DNA of 64,000 nucleotides, from assembly GCA_964019055.1 (NCBI GenBank), contig OZ025223.1:8405763-8469762 (forward strand), written 5' to 3'. Position 1 is the stretch's first letter; every line of letters starts with the position of its first letter. This stretch comes from Anthopleura xanthogrammica (taxonomy: Eukaryota > Cnidaria > Anthozoa > Actiniaria > Actiniidae). Positions 32,927-43,700 of this stretch are shown piece by piece. The translations under genes were made by a program, and so were the position numbers. The notes beneath the pieces are model-generated. The model ran no database searches. It was not told the DNA's origin and saw nothing but the letters and a program-made list of their open reading frames with translations.

Positions 32927-35211
32927 GTAAGTATAGATGATAAGGAATATGTTGAATGACATTTGATTTGGTGTTTAGTGGGTATCAAAGTCTTAGACGA
33001 ATGTGCCACGTCACAAGAACAAGAAATGATCTACCAACACCGTCCACTTCGATAACTTTCATGTCTATTTTACACACAAAAGAATTTATTTTTATTGATA
33101 AGACTGACTTCATTGTTTTAAAAAAAAAAAAATCTTGTAATTTTTGATAATTGAAATTATTGTTCAGCTTTGGTAATTTAATAACTTGCCTCGGTTGCTT
33201 TCCTGTCTGTTGTTTCGTGAGTTTCGTTTTCAACTATGAAATTATGAAGATGGGACCTACTTACTGATCACGGGCACCCGAGTTCTCAGTATTTGAGTCG
33301 ATATTCTAGCTTTCTAAATTACGAACGTAGAGAAATAATCGATTATTTCTTGGGGAACATCGAAGTATATTATGTGTATTGAGACCCAAACAATTCACGA
33401 GTACTGAAAACTGATATCAGACAGAGTTGACCTCTACTAGTCTAGTAGTCTTTCGAGACAATATGTGTTTCATGGACAGTTTGAATATCGACTCGAATAC
33501 TGAGGACTCTGGTACCCGTGTACTGATTTATGACTGACAGTGATTGTTACTTTTCTCTCTAGAAGCCAATTAGCCAGCAATGGTCATGTTTGGATTCACT
33601 GATATTCAGTAAATTTCAAGAAAAGTTGACATTCAAGATTCAAGAGGTAAATAATTGATATCTTTAGACTTCCGGTTTTGAGATTCCGATGTTGCAAGTT
33701 ATGTGCATTTAGAGATGGCGCTACAGCAATATACTAGATCGACTGCTTTTAATTCTTCTAATGAATAAACATTTTCCCCTTTCTTATATAACCGTCATTG
33801 CCTTAATATTTCTGACAAACTCAGCCTTAAAAATTGGATTTCAATTAAATCAATGCCTATTACATTACTGGCTGTAATTAATTACATTGACCTGGAGGTC
33901 ACGTTCGATCACGAGATGACTCGTAGCTTTATATTACATGAAATATAGTGATGTTAAGTTTTCCTCATAATAATTAACAATTATTCAACAAAGGCGCGAA
34001 GTAGATATTCACCATATTCACTGAGCTTGAGGTGAATAATTGTTTCAGTATACGTATAATTTTAGACTTGAATATCACCAAAGACGTAATTCGATCTCTG
34101 ACAAACTTTTGCAAACGTCACAATCACCGCTCGAGGAATGAATATCGTCTCATAATCACTGGTTGCTCGACCAATCACAGCGCACGAAGCTCTATATTCA
34201 AGTCTAAAATTGATGATAATGTCAATTATTAAGAAATAACAAATTTAATGAACATTAAAAACCGGTTACAAAAGATGTATATATCTGATAAAGGCACTGA
34301 CAACCAGTCTCCAAAACAACTAGAAAGATCGTCCATTTGTAATCTGTGCTCAAGCTCAGCAGCTGGGTTCCCTGTATTTTTTTGTTTTGTTGTTGTTTTT
34401 GTTATCGTTTATTTTGTTTTGTTTTGCTCAACCGTGTGTGTTGCGTGACCACCTTGAGGACATTGCGTGACGACCCAAGTAGAAGGTTAAACGTCACGTA
34501 ACAAGATAATATTTCACTGAAAAGCCACGAAAGATGAGTCGTCAAGAATGTCATCAGTCTGTAACTGGATAGCAAATTACATTGAGAAACGTTGTTGCTT
34601 AAATCATGAAGACTTTGCCTAAAACAGCTGAAAGCGCTGAATTGAAACCCAAGAAATTTAATTTTCATTATTCAGAGGATTCTGTCTTTTTTATTCAAAG
34701 GAATTCCGAAGCTTGGAGAGCTAGAAAAATTTGCAAGATGGGAAACAAAAAGGAAATACGTCAGTAAACTGATAAATGTCACAAGAAAAAAACCCAAAGG
34801 TATCTATACTACAAACACAGTTACAAAAATTCTCAATTCGACGAACAATGCATTTTACGCCTAGATCTATGGACAGTTCTTGGAAAGGTGTTTATCAGTA
34901 TTGCTCGGTGCAAACCACATTTGCCTAATCATATTTTCACCAATATGCTAATGTGGTATTCACTAGATTTCCTTACAGGTTTACTATATGTTTTTTCCAT
35001 ATTTGCACCACATTTGCACTGAGCGAAGAAGCGTGAATCGGATTTTTCGTTCAATGGATCGAGCTCAAAAATGATTTTAACTTTATCTATCTAACAGCAA
35101 AGTATAGAATAGAAATTTAAAGAGATACTTTTTGTCAATGCATGGTATTCTTTCTTTCCGTAGCACGAAGATGCTTTAGACCAATCTCCGATCCATCCTT
35201 TTTCTTTTCAG
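32927..35211. other. Probable 5'UTR intron and spacer of copy 4
   Basis: Nearly all of 32930-33760 has a counterpart upstream of copy 3, without the foldback and Harbinger-like insertions found there. Positions 34805-34870 are the empty site for the 5599-5804 MITE. A run of T/G-rich sequence (34375-34430) is low complexity. No coding region is supported. Confidence 0.55.
33956..34215. mobile_element. Probable MITE in the copy 4 upstream region
   Basis: The copy-3 spacer runs directly from CATGAAATATAATGAT to ATCAATTATGAAGAAATAAC (20138-20178), whereas here about 250 bp intervene. Inside are inverted words AACAATTATTCA / TGAATAATTGTTTCA and TTTTAGACTTGAATA / TATTCAAGTCTAAAA. The exact ends are not clear. 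Confidence 0.45.
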
Positions 35212-35253
35212 AAAACAAGAACTCCCTGACAAAGTCAAAACAACTCTCTCAAA

Positions 35254-38200
35254 ATGAACACCGAGAAGGTACGCTTATTGGTTAGTGCTTGTATTACCTA
35301 CGGACATCTTGGGTACTTAAACTTAGAAAATCAAGAGTTAATCTGCCTTTATAACGAGTGTCTAATCATATCGCAGTACTATGGGGACATCTCAAGCGAG
35401 ATTCAGTTATACATTCTTGTTGGTGATTTGGAAGGAAAAAATGGTTTTGAAAATATTTCAAAATATTTGAGCCGATATGAGGAACGTTTCAAAGAAATGA
35501 CAGGACTTGCGTTTTTCTTAATGGGGCAAAGATATGAATTGCTGTACAAACTCCATAAAGCCATTGAGTACTATAAAAAGTTCATCGACATCTCAAAAAA
35601 CCTAGGTATGATAGAGCTAGAGGCAGATGCATGCGGACTCCTTGTAGACCTTTATGGAAAATTAGGCAAATACTACGAAATGAAGGAATGGTCAGAAAAC
35701 TGTCTAAAAATCGGCAAGGAAACAAGAAACAAGGAGATAGAGGGCAATGGGTACTTAAACGTAGGAGTCGCCTACCTTTGCTTACGTAAATGGAATGAAG
35801 CCATTTTATTTATCAAAAAGAGTATAAAAATTGCTTTACTAATAGATAATAGGAGGCTTTTAGGATCAGCTTATTCAAACATCGGACTTGCTTATCAAAT
35901 GCTAAGTAATTTGGACCAGGCACAGAGTTATTTAGAAAGGAGCCTAAAAATTCAAAAAGAAATAGGTGACAGACGGGGAGAAAGAACTTCTTACGCCAAC
36001 CTGGGAATGGTTTGCCGTATATTAGGCAAATACCAAGAGGCTATACACTATTATCAAAAAGGTTTGAGCATATCCCTAGACATCGGTGACAAACATGGTG
36101 AAGGAGTGTTGTACTCAAATTTGGGAGGCCTCTACTGTACACAAGGCAAATACCACGAATCCATCCAATGTTTTGAAAAAGGTCTTGAAGTCATCAAATG
36201 CACTGGAAACACAGAGACAGAAGGCGCAATATATATGCAAATTGCAGGAGTGTATATTAAGGTTGGAAAATTCCAAGAGTCTCTGGAAAACCTTAAAAAG
36301 AGCCTGGCGATCGCCATCGAAACAGGTGATGTAAAGAGTCAAAGTAACTGCTACGGAAACTTAGGACTCACCTATAAAAATTTAAAGAAATATGAAAAAG
36401 CAATTGAGTACCATGTCAAGTGCCTGAACTACAATCTTGAAGTTGGCGACCAGATGGTAGAAGGAAGATGTTATACCAACATTGGGAATATCCACTTAGA
36501 GTTAGGCAATCCTGAAGAGGCTATTAAATACTTTGAAAAGAGTCTAGATATTGCTATGTCAGTGAATAATAAGGAAGGAAAAGGATATTCCTATTGTGGC
36601 TTAGGACAGGCATACTTTCGTATGAATAAGTATGACGAAGCGATTACGTATTTAGAAAAGAGCCTTAATATTGGAAATGATATTGGTAACAAGGTTATTG
36701 CAGAAGGTGCAAATGACACCCTCGGATCGGTATACTACAATCTAAGTATCATTTTTGATGAGGAAGGTGATAAAGAAAAGTGTCAAGATGCAAAAGCAAA
36801 GTCGGAACAAAAGTTGAAGGAGGCTTTGCAATGCTGGGAATGGGAATTTAGTCATTTAAAGCATCTAAACGATTTCAAGATATCCATTGTCGATACATTC
36901 ATCGAAACCTACAAGCTGCTTACGAAAGTGCTGATCGAACTTCAAAAGACGGAAGAGGCTTTGCTGATCAGCGATCGCGGGCGAGCACGTTCATTAGGAG
37001 ATATTCTGGTTTCAAGGTATGGTATCACAGAAGAAAGAGCCCCCAGCCAAGCACCACTTGACAGCACTGATCTAGAAAGAGTTTTGTCGAGTAATCAATT
37101 CTGCATTCTGTTCTTTGCCATTGACATAGGAGATAAAGACTTGCATGCTTGGGTTTTATCACATCAGATGCCCATAGTTTTGGTTACCAATGACAACCAA
37201 GCATTGACTGCTGTCAAAGCATTGAACGAGTTTTACTTGATGAAAGGAGTTCGAACTATGAGATGCGAAAACCGATCTTTTGAATCAACAGAAGATTGTA
37301 GTCGACATCCCAACGTCAGCAGCAAAATTCAGACAAAAGAATCATTGATTGAATCAGTTGAAAGAAACGTAGATCCAGTTGGGGAACCACAGACTAATGT
37401 AACTGAGCAACTCGAGGTCTTATTCAGTTCGCTCATTACCCCTGTGATGGAACACCTCCAACAGGAAGAGATTGTCATCATTCCTGATGGGCCTTTGTAC
37501 AAGGTGCCATTTGCAGCTCTGAGAGATCCAACTACAGGGAAATATTTGTCTGAAACAAAGAGTATTCGTATCTCGCCATCACTAACGACTTTGAAAGCTT
37601 TACAAGAATGTACTGTTGACCACCACAGTAAAACAGGTGCGCTCATAGTTGGAGACCCAGATGTTGGGGAAGTCATTTTTCAAAAGCAAACGAAAACGTT
37701 TGAGCGCCTTCCATCAGCAGAAAAAGAGGCTATAGTGATTGGAAAAATTTGGAATGCTACGCCTTTGATTGGATTACAAGCAACCAAAGAAATGGTCAAG
37801 AAGAAACTACGAGAGGGTGTTGCTGTCATTCATATTGCAGCACATGGAGACTCAGAGTATGGACACATAGCCCTTGCCCCTCCACCCAGAACACATGCAA
37901 CAAGTATCCCAGAAGAACAAGACTACATGTTGACAATGCAGGAGGTACAAGAGATTGGTGTTAAAGCACAACTTGTTGTCCTAAGCTGCTGTCACAGTGG
38001 TCGTGGTGACATCAAGGCAGAGGGAGTGGTTGGAATGAGTCGTGCCTTTCTTGCTGCAGGAGCTCGTGCTGTTGTAGCGTCGTTGTGGGCCATTGACGAC
38101 GAAGCTGCTTTGAGTTTCATGGTAACTTTTTACACGTTTCTAAAGATGGGAGAAAGTGCAAGTAAAAGCCTGCAGAATGCTATGGATGACATAAGAGGAG

Positions 38201-38274
38201 AAGAAGGGTACGAAGATCCAAAGTACTGGGCTCCTTTCTTTCTTATTGGTGATGATGTCACCATCAGTGTATGA
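35254..38274 (+). CDS. TPR-CHAT protein, copy 4 (complete, 1006 aa)
   Basis: Single coding exon with the same start context as copies 2 and 3. The architecture matches copy 2: conserved N-terminal region, about ten 40-residue TPR units to about residue 500, SDRGRARSLGDIL, then CHAT. The dyad is His864 (HIAAHG) and Cys913 (SCCHSG; the TGT codon is at 37990), so it is predicted to be catalytically competent. TPR surfaces differ more between paralogues than the CHAT core. For example the unit at residues 166-205 reads CLRKWNEAILFIKKS rather than GLGKWNEAISSSKES. This suggests divergent recognition and a conserved catalytic output, which is inference. One extra codon occurs near the C-terminus (RGEEGYED). 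The coding region is preceded by the conserved leader and acceptor. Confidence 0.93.
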   Translation: MNTEKVRLLVSACITYGHLGYLNLENQELICLYNECLIISQYYGDISSEIQLYILVGDLEGKNGFENISKYLSRYEERFKEMTGLAFFLMGQRYELLYKLHKAIEYYKKFIDISKNLGMIELEADACGLLVDLYGKLGKYYEMKEWSENCLKIGKETRNKEIEGNGYLNVGVAYLCLRKWNEAILFIKKSIKIALLIDNRRLLGSAYSNIGLAYQMLSNLDQAQSYLERSLKIQKEIGDRRGERTSYANLGMVCRILGKYQEAIHYYQKGLSISLDIGDKHGEGVLYSNLGGLYCTQGKYHESIQCFEKGLEVIKCTGNTETEGAIYMQIAGVYIKVGKFQESLENLKKSLAIAIETGDVKSQSNCYGNLGLTYKNLKKYEKAIEYHVKCLNYNLEVGDQMVEGRCYTNIGNIHLELGNPEEAIKYFEKSLDIAMSVNNKEGKGYSYCGLGQAYFRMNKYDEAITYLEKSLNIGNDIGNKVIAEGANDTLGSVYYNLSIIFDEEGDKEKCQDAKAKSEQKLKEALQCWEWEFSHLKHLNDFKISIVDTFIETYKLLTKVLIELQKTEEALLISDRGRARSLGDILVSRYGITEERAPSQAPLDSTDLERVLSSNQFCILFFAIDIGDKDLHAWVLSHQMPIVLVTNDNQALTAVKALNEFYLMKGVRTMRCENRSFESTEDCSRHPNVSSKIQTKESLIESVERNVDPVGEPQTNVTEQLEVLFSSLITPVMEHLQQEEIVIIPDGPLYKVPFAALRDPTTGKYLSETKSIRISPSLTTLKALQECTVDHHSKTGALIVGDPDVGEVIFQKQTKTFERLPSAEKEAIVIGKIWNATPLIGLQATKEMVKKKLREGVAVIHIAAHGDSEYGHIALAPPPRTHATSIPEEQDYMLTMQEVQEIGVKAQLVVLSCCHSGRGDIKAEGVVGMSRAFLAAGARAVVASLWAIDDEAALSFMVTFYTFLKMGESASKSLQNAMDDIRGEEGYEDPKYWAPFFLIGDDVTISV

Positions 38275-38770
38275 GAAATGAGAGAGAACCACGATTACAG
38301 TGAACCAAAGTACTGGACTCTTTTCTTTCTTATTGATGATGATGTCACCATCAGTGTATGAGAAATGAGAGAGAACCACGATTACAGTGAACCAAAGTAC
38401 TGGACTCCTTTCTTTCTTATCGGTGATGATGTCACCATCAGTGTATGAGAAATGAGAGAGAACCAAGATTACAGTGAACCAAAGTACTGGACTCCTTTCT
38501 TTCTTATCGGTGATGATGTCACCATCAGTGTATGAGAAATGAGAGAGAACCACGATTACAGTGAACCAAAGTACTGGACTCCTTTCTTTCTTATCGGTGA
38601 TGATGTCACCATCAGTGTATGAGAAATGAGAGAGAACCACGATTACAGTGAACCAAAGTACTGGACTCCTTTCTTTCTTATCGGTGATGATGTCACCATC
38701 AGTGTATGAGAAATGAGAGAGAACCAAGATTACAGTGAACCAAAGTACTGGACTCCTTTCTTTTTTATTG
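38275..38770 (+). repeat. 87-bp tandem array after copy 4
   Basis: Unit words occur at 38218 (in the gene), 38305, 38392, 38479, 38566, 38653 and 38740, so there are six extra units with no length change. Most carry the private variant GAACCACGATT instead of GAACCAAGATT, showing that the array expanded locally after the gene duplicated. The 195-codon minus-strand frame here is a by-product of the 87-bp period. Confidence 0.9.
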
Positions 38771-38975
38771 GTAAAGATAAGAAAACGCGTGAAACAGACC
38801 TTTTCGTGACTTCATCAAAATAGAAAGTCTGCAAGTTACGGTATGGTGTATGTTCGCGCGGAGTGCGGAATACAACTGTGTTGAGCCACCTTAATCGCTC
38901 TATGAAAGTAAATCTTTGTCGCTTTATGCGGTATCAAATACAGCTATTGAAGAAAAGGTTGGCAAAAGTTTCGTT

Positions 38976-39232
38976 GGTTGTTGCATGTTGCACACCAAGC
39001 CCGAAATGTAGTATGGGTGGTGAAAATTCAAGCAGCGAAACGTCGCACCAATATGAGATTTTCCCAAACTTGGTCTGCATGGTTTTAATTTCTACCAAAT
39101 TTTCTTCTATGGTGACATTATTTACATATTATGAATATAATACGTTTCAAGCTTGGTAAGCAACATGCAACATGCAACATGCAACATGCAACATGCAACA
39201 TGCAACATGCAACATGCAACATGCAACATGCA
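38976..39232. mobile_element. MITE with GCAACAT heptamer ends, copy 1
   Basis: The left end TTGCATGTTGCACACCAAGC mirrors the right end GCTTGGTAAGCAACATGCAAC. The right end then extends as about nine GCAACAT heptamers (39162-39232). The interior matches 51952-52192 inside the bestrophin-like gene (CCCGAAATG, ATTTTCCCA, TTTCAAGCTTGGTA). The 98-codon frame across it is not a gene. Confidence 0.65.
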
Positions 39233-40788
39233 AAAGTGTCCACCGTAGAGTGAGTTCACTGTATAGTAATCCAGCGGTTTTCGGCGTTTGGATGCTCGTG
39301 GGCTCAAATTAGGCGTCCACCAGTAGTCAGTGAGCCACCTTTAAAGAAAAGCCTTCAAAGGCCGTTTATTACTAATTATAAACTAGTGCCTAGAGTAGCC
39401 CAATCTAACTGGAGTATTTTGCTCACCAGAAAAGCATCGATACAGAATAGACCTATTTAGCTTCGTTTGCAAATTGCCCATTTCAGACCACATGACATTC
39501 CCTTGAGAAAGGTTCTTTTATTCATTTTTAATAACGTTTTTCTAGTGGGGTACAAATTCAGTATATGAATACTGGTTTCAATTTGGCCGACTGTCACTCA
39601 CACACACTACCACTACATTATATATTCTATGCATACAACTCAATTCACATGTTGACTTATACGCCGGAGGGAGGAAAACCGGAAAACCTGAAGAAAGACC
39701 CTTGTGGCACAGGAGAGAACAACACATCAAACAAACTCAACTTACATGTATATGACCTAATTATACATGAAGAAGAAAAAACTCGCAAAAGTGGCATCAC
39801 ATGGTCTAAAATGGGCACAACAAACAACGAAGCTAAAGAGATCTATTACTGGAAAACTATATGCATATTGAAATGAAAGTTTCGAGACAGAGCGGTTGAA
39901 ATTTCCAGCAGTTGATTGTCTATGTGATTATTAATCTGTAACTACAAAAGATTTCTTTCACGTAACATCAAAGCAGCTCAAGTAGACGTTTTTGCTATAA
40001 CAAACATTTTCGACATTTTCGAAATCTCGTGCTGTTGGAACAAAATTAAAGATGCACGAATTCTTTATTAATTATTTTGCTGTTATAAATGTGGCATTGC
40101 TCGTGTGAAACGCTGATTCAGTCTAAATATCATTACCAATACTACTATTATTTCTAAACAACAAAATCACAAAAGAATTCGTACATCTTTTGTTCCTACA
40201 GCACGAAATTTCCAAAATGTCGAAAATAATTTCAAAACAAAATAATTTCCGCAATCTCCTAATAAATGGAACCTATTGTTTTGTCCTCCAAATTGAGCTG
40301 CGCATTCCAAAGAGCTGCAAGGGGGCTATGTGAAATCAATGTAGAATCTATGACGCGTCATCATACGAGGAAAAATTGGCAATAATTACTGTATAAAGTC
40401 GTTGACTAATCTAAATGTAAGTTTTAATAAATGTACGAAAGCTTTTGAAAAAATTAATTGAGAAACTGCCAACACATTCAACGAGCCAATAACGAGGTTT
40501 AAAATGAAGAATCTTTCCAAATAATTAACAAAACAGTGATAAACTTGTCCAAATATATCGAAGAATAGGATTTGCCGAACACAGCTGTATTTTGACACAT
40601 GTCATCCGTTCGAACTCGACAAACACAATTCTCAATATATATACAGTATATCATCAACAACAAAGTAGTTTTACTTTGCAAAGATAGTTTTAAGAATTCT
40701 CACGAAATTCGGTTTAAAATAATCCCGCGTTAGTCGCTATGATTTCGTATTTACGTTTTCACTTAGGATTTTAAGAGCCGTTTCAAAA
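39233..40788. other. Spacer before the class C GPCR gene
   Basis: Contains a fragment (39465-39530) of the MITE family with CATTTCAGACCAC ends, a hairpin element at 40006-40227, and a fragment (40235-40325) related to the element at 63448-63537. No gene is supported. The promoter of the GPCR is presumably here, but no motif stands out. Confidence 0.5.
40006..40227. mobile_element. 222-bp hairpin MITE
   Basis: ATTTTCGACATTTTCGAAAT ... GCTGTTGGAACAAAA at the left pairs with TTTTGTTCCTACAGC ... ATTTCCAAAATGTCGAAAAT at the right. The arms are about 75 bp with scattered mismatches. Confidence 0.6.
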
Positions 40789-43700
40789 ATGTCAATGTCT
40801 AGAAAGTTGAGCAGGGTATTTATTTTGATAACTCTTTTAGCAACATTTCCATATTACTCTCAATTACAATCTTCGACTTCTGAGTTTGGTATCCCGCACA
40901 ACGAATCTATGAAGACTTCACCAGGAGTTTACAGAAACGGTACTTTTATTCTTGGAGGACTTTTTGCTATCCATTTTGCAGCTAAAAATTCTACGAATTC
41001 TCTCGAATGTGTTGGACGTTGGAATGGAAGAGGATTTGAGGAAGCGAAAGCGATGTTGTATGCGATTGAGAAGATCAACAACGACAAAAATCTGCTCCCT
41101 GGAGTGGAACTCGGAGCAGACCTCAAAGATACTTGTGATAGCGTTGATTTTGCTATTCGTAGTTCCCTGAATTTTAGCTTTATAGATAAGAATATCCAGA
41201 CGAGCAAATGCCCTTTGAAAATACAGAAGGATATTTCAGATACCGTAGCGATAATTGGTCCAGGAACAAGCGATGTAGCCATCGCAGTTACAAACTTAGC
41301 AGGTCTTTTCCATATCCCTGTCGTCGACTTCTCTTCGACAAGTCGACTTCTGAACAACCGTATTCGCTTCAAATATTTCTTAAGAACAGTTTCGTCTGAT
41401 ATTCTATTATCAAAAGCGATTGTTGATTTGATACTTAAGTTTGGATGGAATTTTATTCATGTTTTGTATTCGGATACCGACTACGGACGCTCAGCTTTTG
41501 AAACATTTGAGTACGTCCTTTCCAAGAATTCAGTGGCTGCCAAGATCTGTAAAGCGACGAAAGCTTCGTTCAATATCCATTCAAGCAAAAAACACCTTGA
41601 CCAAATCGTCAATGACATTAAATCTGAGAGACAAGCAAGAGGAATCGTTTTATTTACCACAATTCAAGATACAGAATTGATTTTGAACGAGTTCGACAAA
41701 ACGAATATGAAAGAGTATGTTTTCATTTCACCTGATTATTTTAGTGGCTCTATTAAACAGTTTAACTGCTCGCCTCAAATGTTAAGACGTTTAATTGGCA
41801 TTGTTCCTCATACAAACGAAGGAGTTTCCATCCATGATATCACTGAAGAATTCTCTACGAAAAATATTAATGAATCTTTACGATTCTCGAAGTGGGAAGA
41901 AGAAAGTCGTTATGAAACAACAAGGTTTTGTCATTCGTTATTCGTTCCATACGTCATTGATGCTGTGTATGCCGTTGCGTATGGATTGCATAACATGTTG
42001 AATTGCAGCCAAGCTAATGGATGTGGAAATGCAATGCAAAGATTTGAAGAGCTTAACAGGCAAGTCTAGGGGATGAAAAGGATAGGGGATATCAGTATTG
42101 CACTTGCCTCTCACCTCTGGGTTATCGGGTTCAATACCTATGCTTGAACTCGGCATAGACTTTTATCACACGGAGGCCATGTTTATTCCCATTAGAGCTA
42201 AAACATTTGTTTGGGACGTTCTGGAACATCTCAAAGCGAGGGCAGGGGACCCGAGGGATTCAAAACCTATTGTTTCAAACAATATGGCCGCCACCTCATT
42301 AAAGCGAATTGTTTGTGAATAGAGTTTGTTAGGTCTCTCCCTTGACTCTCGGGGTTTTTCTCTATTTTCACCAAAAATGTTTCTTAGAGGAAATCTTAAT
42401 TTAAAAGGAAATCGTTTTAAAGATTTTTTTTTAAATTTTCAAATTGCACATTTTGAACGAAATTACATAACGAATTGAGGAAAAAAATTATTTTATCCGC
42501 TTTGAAATTTAATTTCTTAAAAACAGCATGTATCTTTCTTAAAAAAGAAACTTAACTGATCTTTCTTATACAAGAAACTTAACGTGTATAGATAACATTA
42601 AGAGCGTATTTGGAAAACCATTTTAATTTTTTTATTCATAATTTGAAGTACACGTTTTGTTTATATCCAAGTCTTGCCATTTCTCCTATTCATGTTTTGA
42701 AACTTGTTTGCTAACAGACATTTCAAATCGATAGTAATTCAACACAGTTCCTGCTTAGGTAAACACAACTGTTCTTTCAGAAGTAGATGAGTAGAATTGT
42801 TTAAATAGAATTACCTGATAACTAGAAACAGTTAATGATTTGGCGGACATGTTTTTTCCTCTGCCACTACCCACTTTCTTATTTTTGTACAGAATTTCTG
42901 CCAATTCTGATAAATTTTGAAGTAAATAATTTTTCATTAGAAAATTATAACAAGTTTAACGGCGGTAAAAATTATTTGAATTTAAAATTATCTCCACTCA
43001 ATCCTCACCCATACTAACGCATTTTTCTTTGAAATCCTAGCTCTCACATTTCAATGTGTTTTGGCCTTAATTTCACGCTAATGTCCTCCGAAAACGATTT
43101 CTAGAAGTATACAGACATATTTGAAAACGAAGTTCTCTCGACGGCTTCAATACGGCAGCGAAAAAACGGAGTATATATTTTTTAAACTGAACATATGTTT
43201 GTGATATTTCAGTTGCTATTTTTTTCATTGTGTGGACGGTCGGCAAAAATAGTTTTCAAATTTGGATTTGAAACGAAAACGAGTTAGCATTACGACCGGA
43301 CAAAAGGCGATTCTAAAAAGCTAGCGTGCCTGCGAAATATATATTATGTAAACCGAGATTTGAGAATTAACGGGACTGATTTTAGTCACGAACTTCTTCC
43401 GTAGTCACGTATTTATAAAATCCAAGATGGCGGCCATTGAGCAGGTGTAGATGCAACTGCATACTTTCCAACCAGAGGCGTAATTATTACTTATGATCAT
43501 TATAGATTATTCGTCATATTATTATTCGCCTTTTTGGAAGAATTTGACGAAGATATTTCAGTGGTTCTTATGTTATATCTTCCAACATGGCGGCCACGGC
43601 TTTTATTTCACCAATTTATATTATTTCACCAATTTATATTAGTGAGTTAATACATAATTATCAACCGGCTCGTATTCTTAGGTCATCTAATAAAGGTTTA

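Noticed and set aside
38863..39159. 98-codon plus-strand frame
   Set aside because: Lies mostly inside a MITE that has a second copy in an intron at 52 kb where the frame is not kept.
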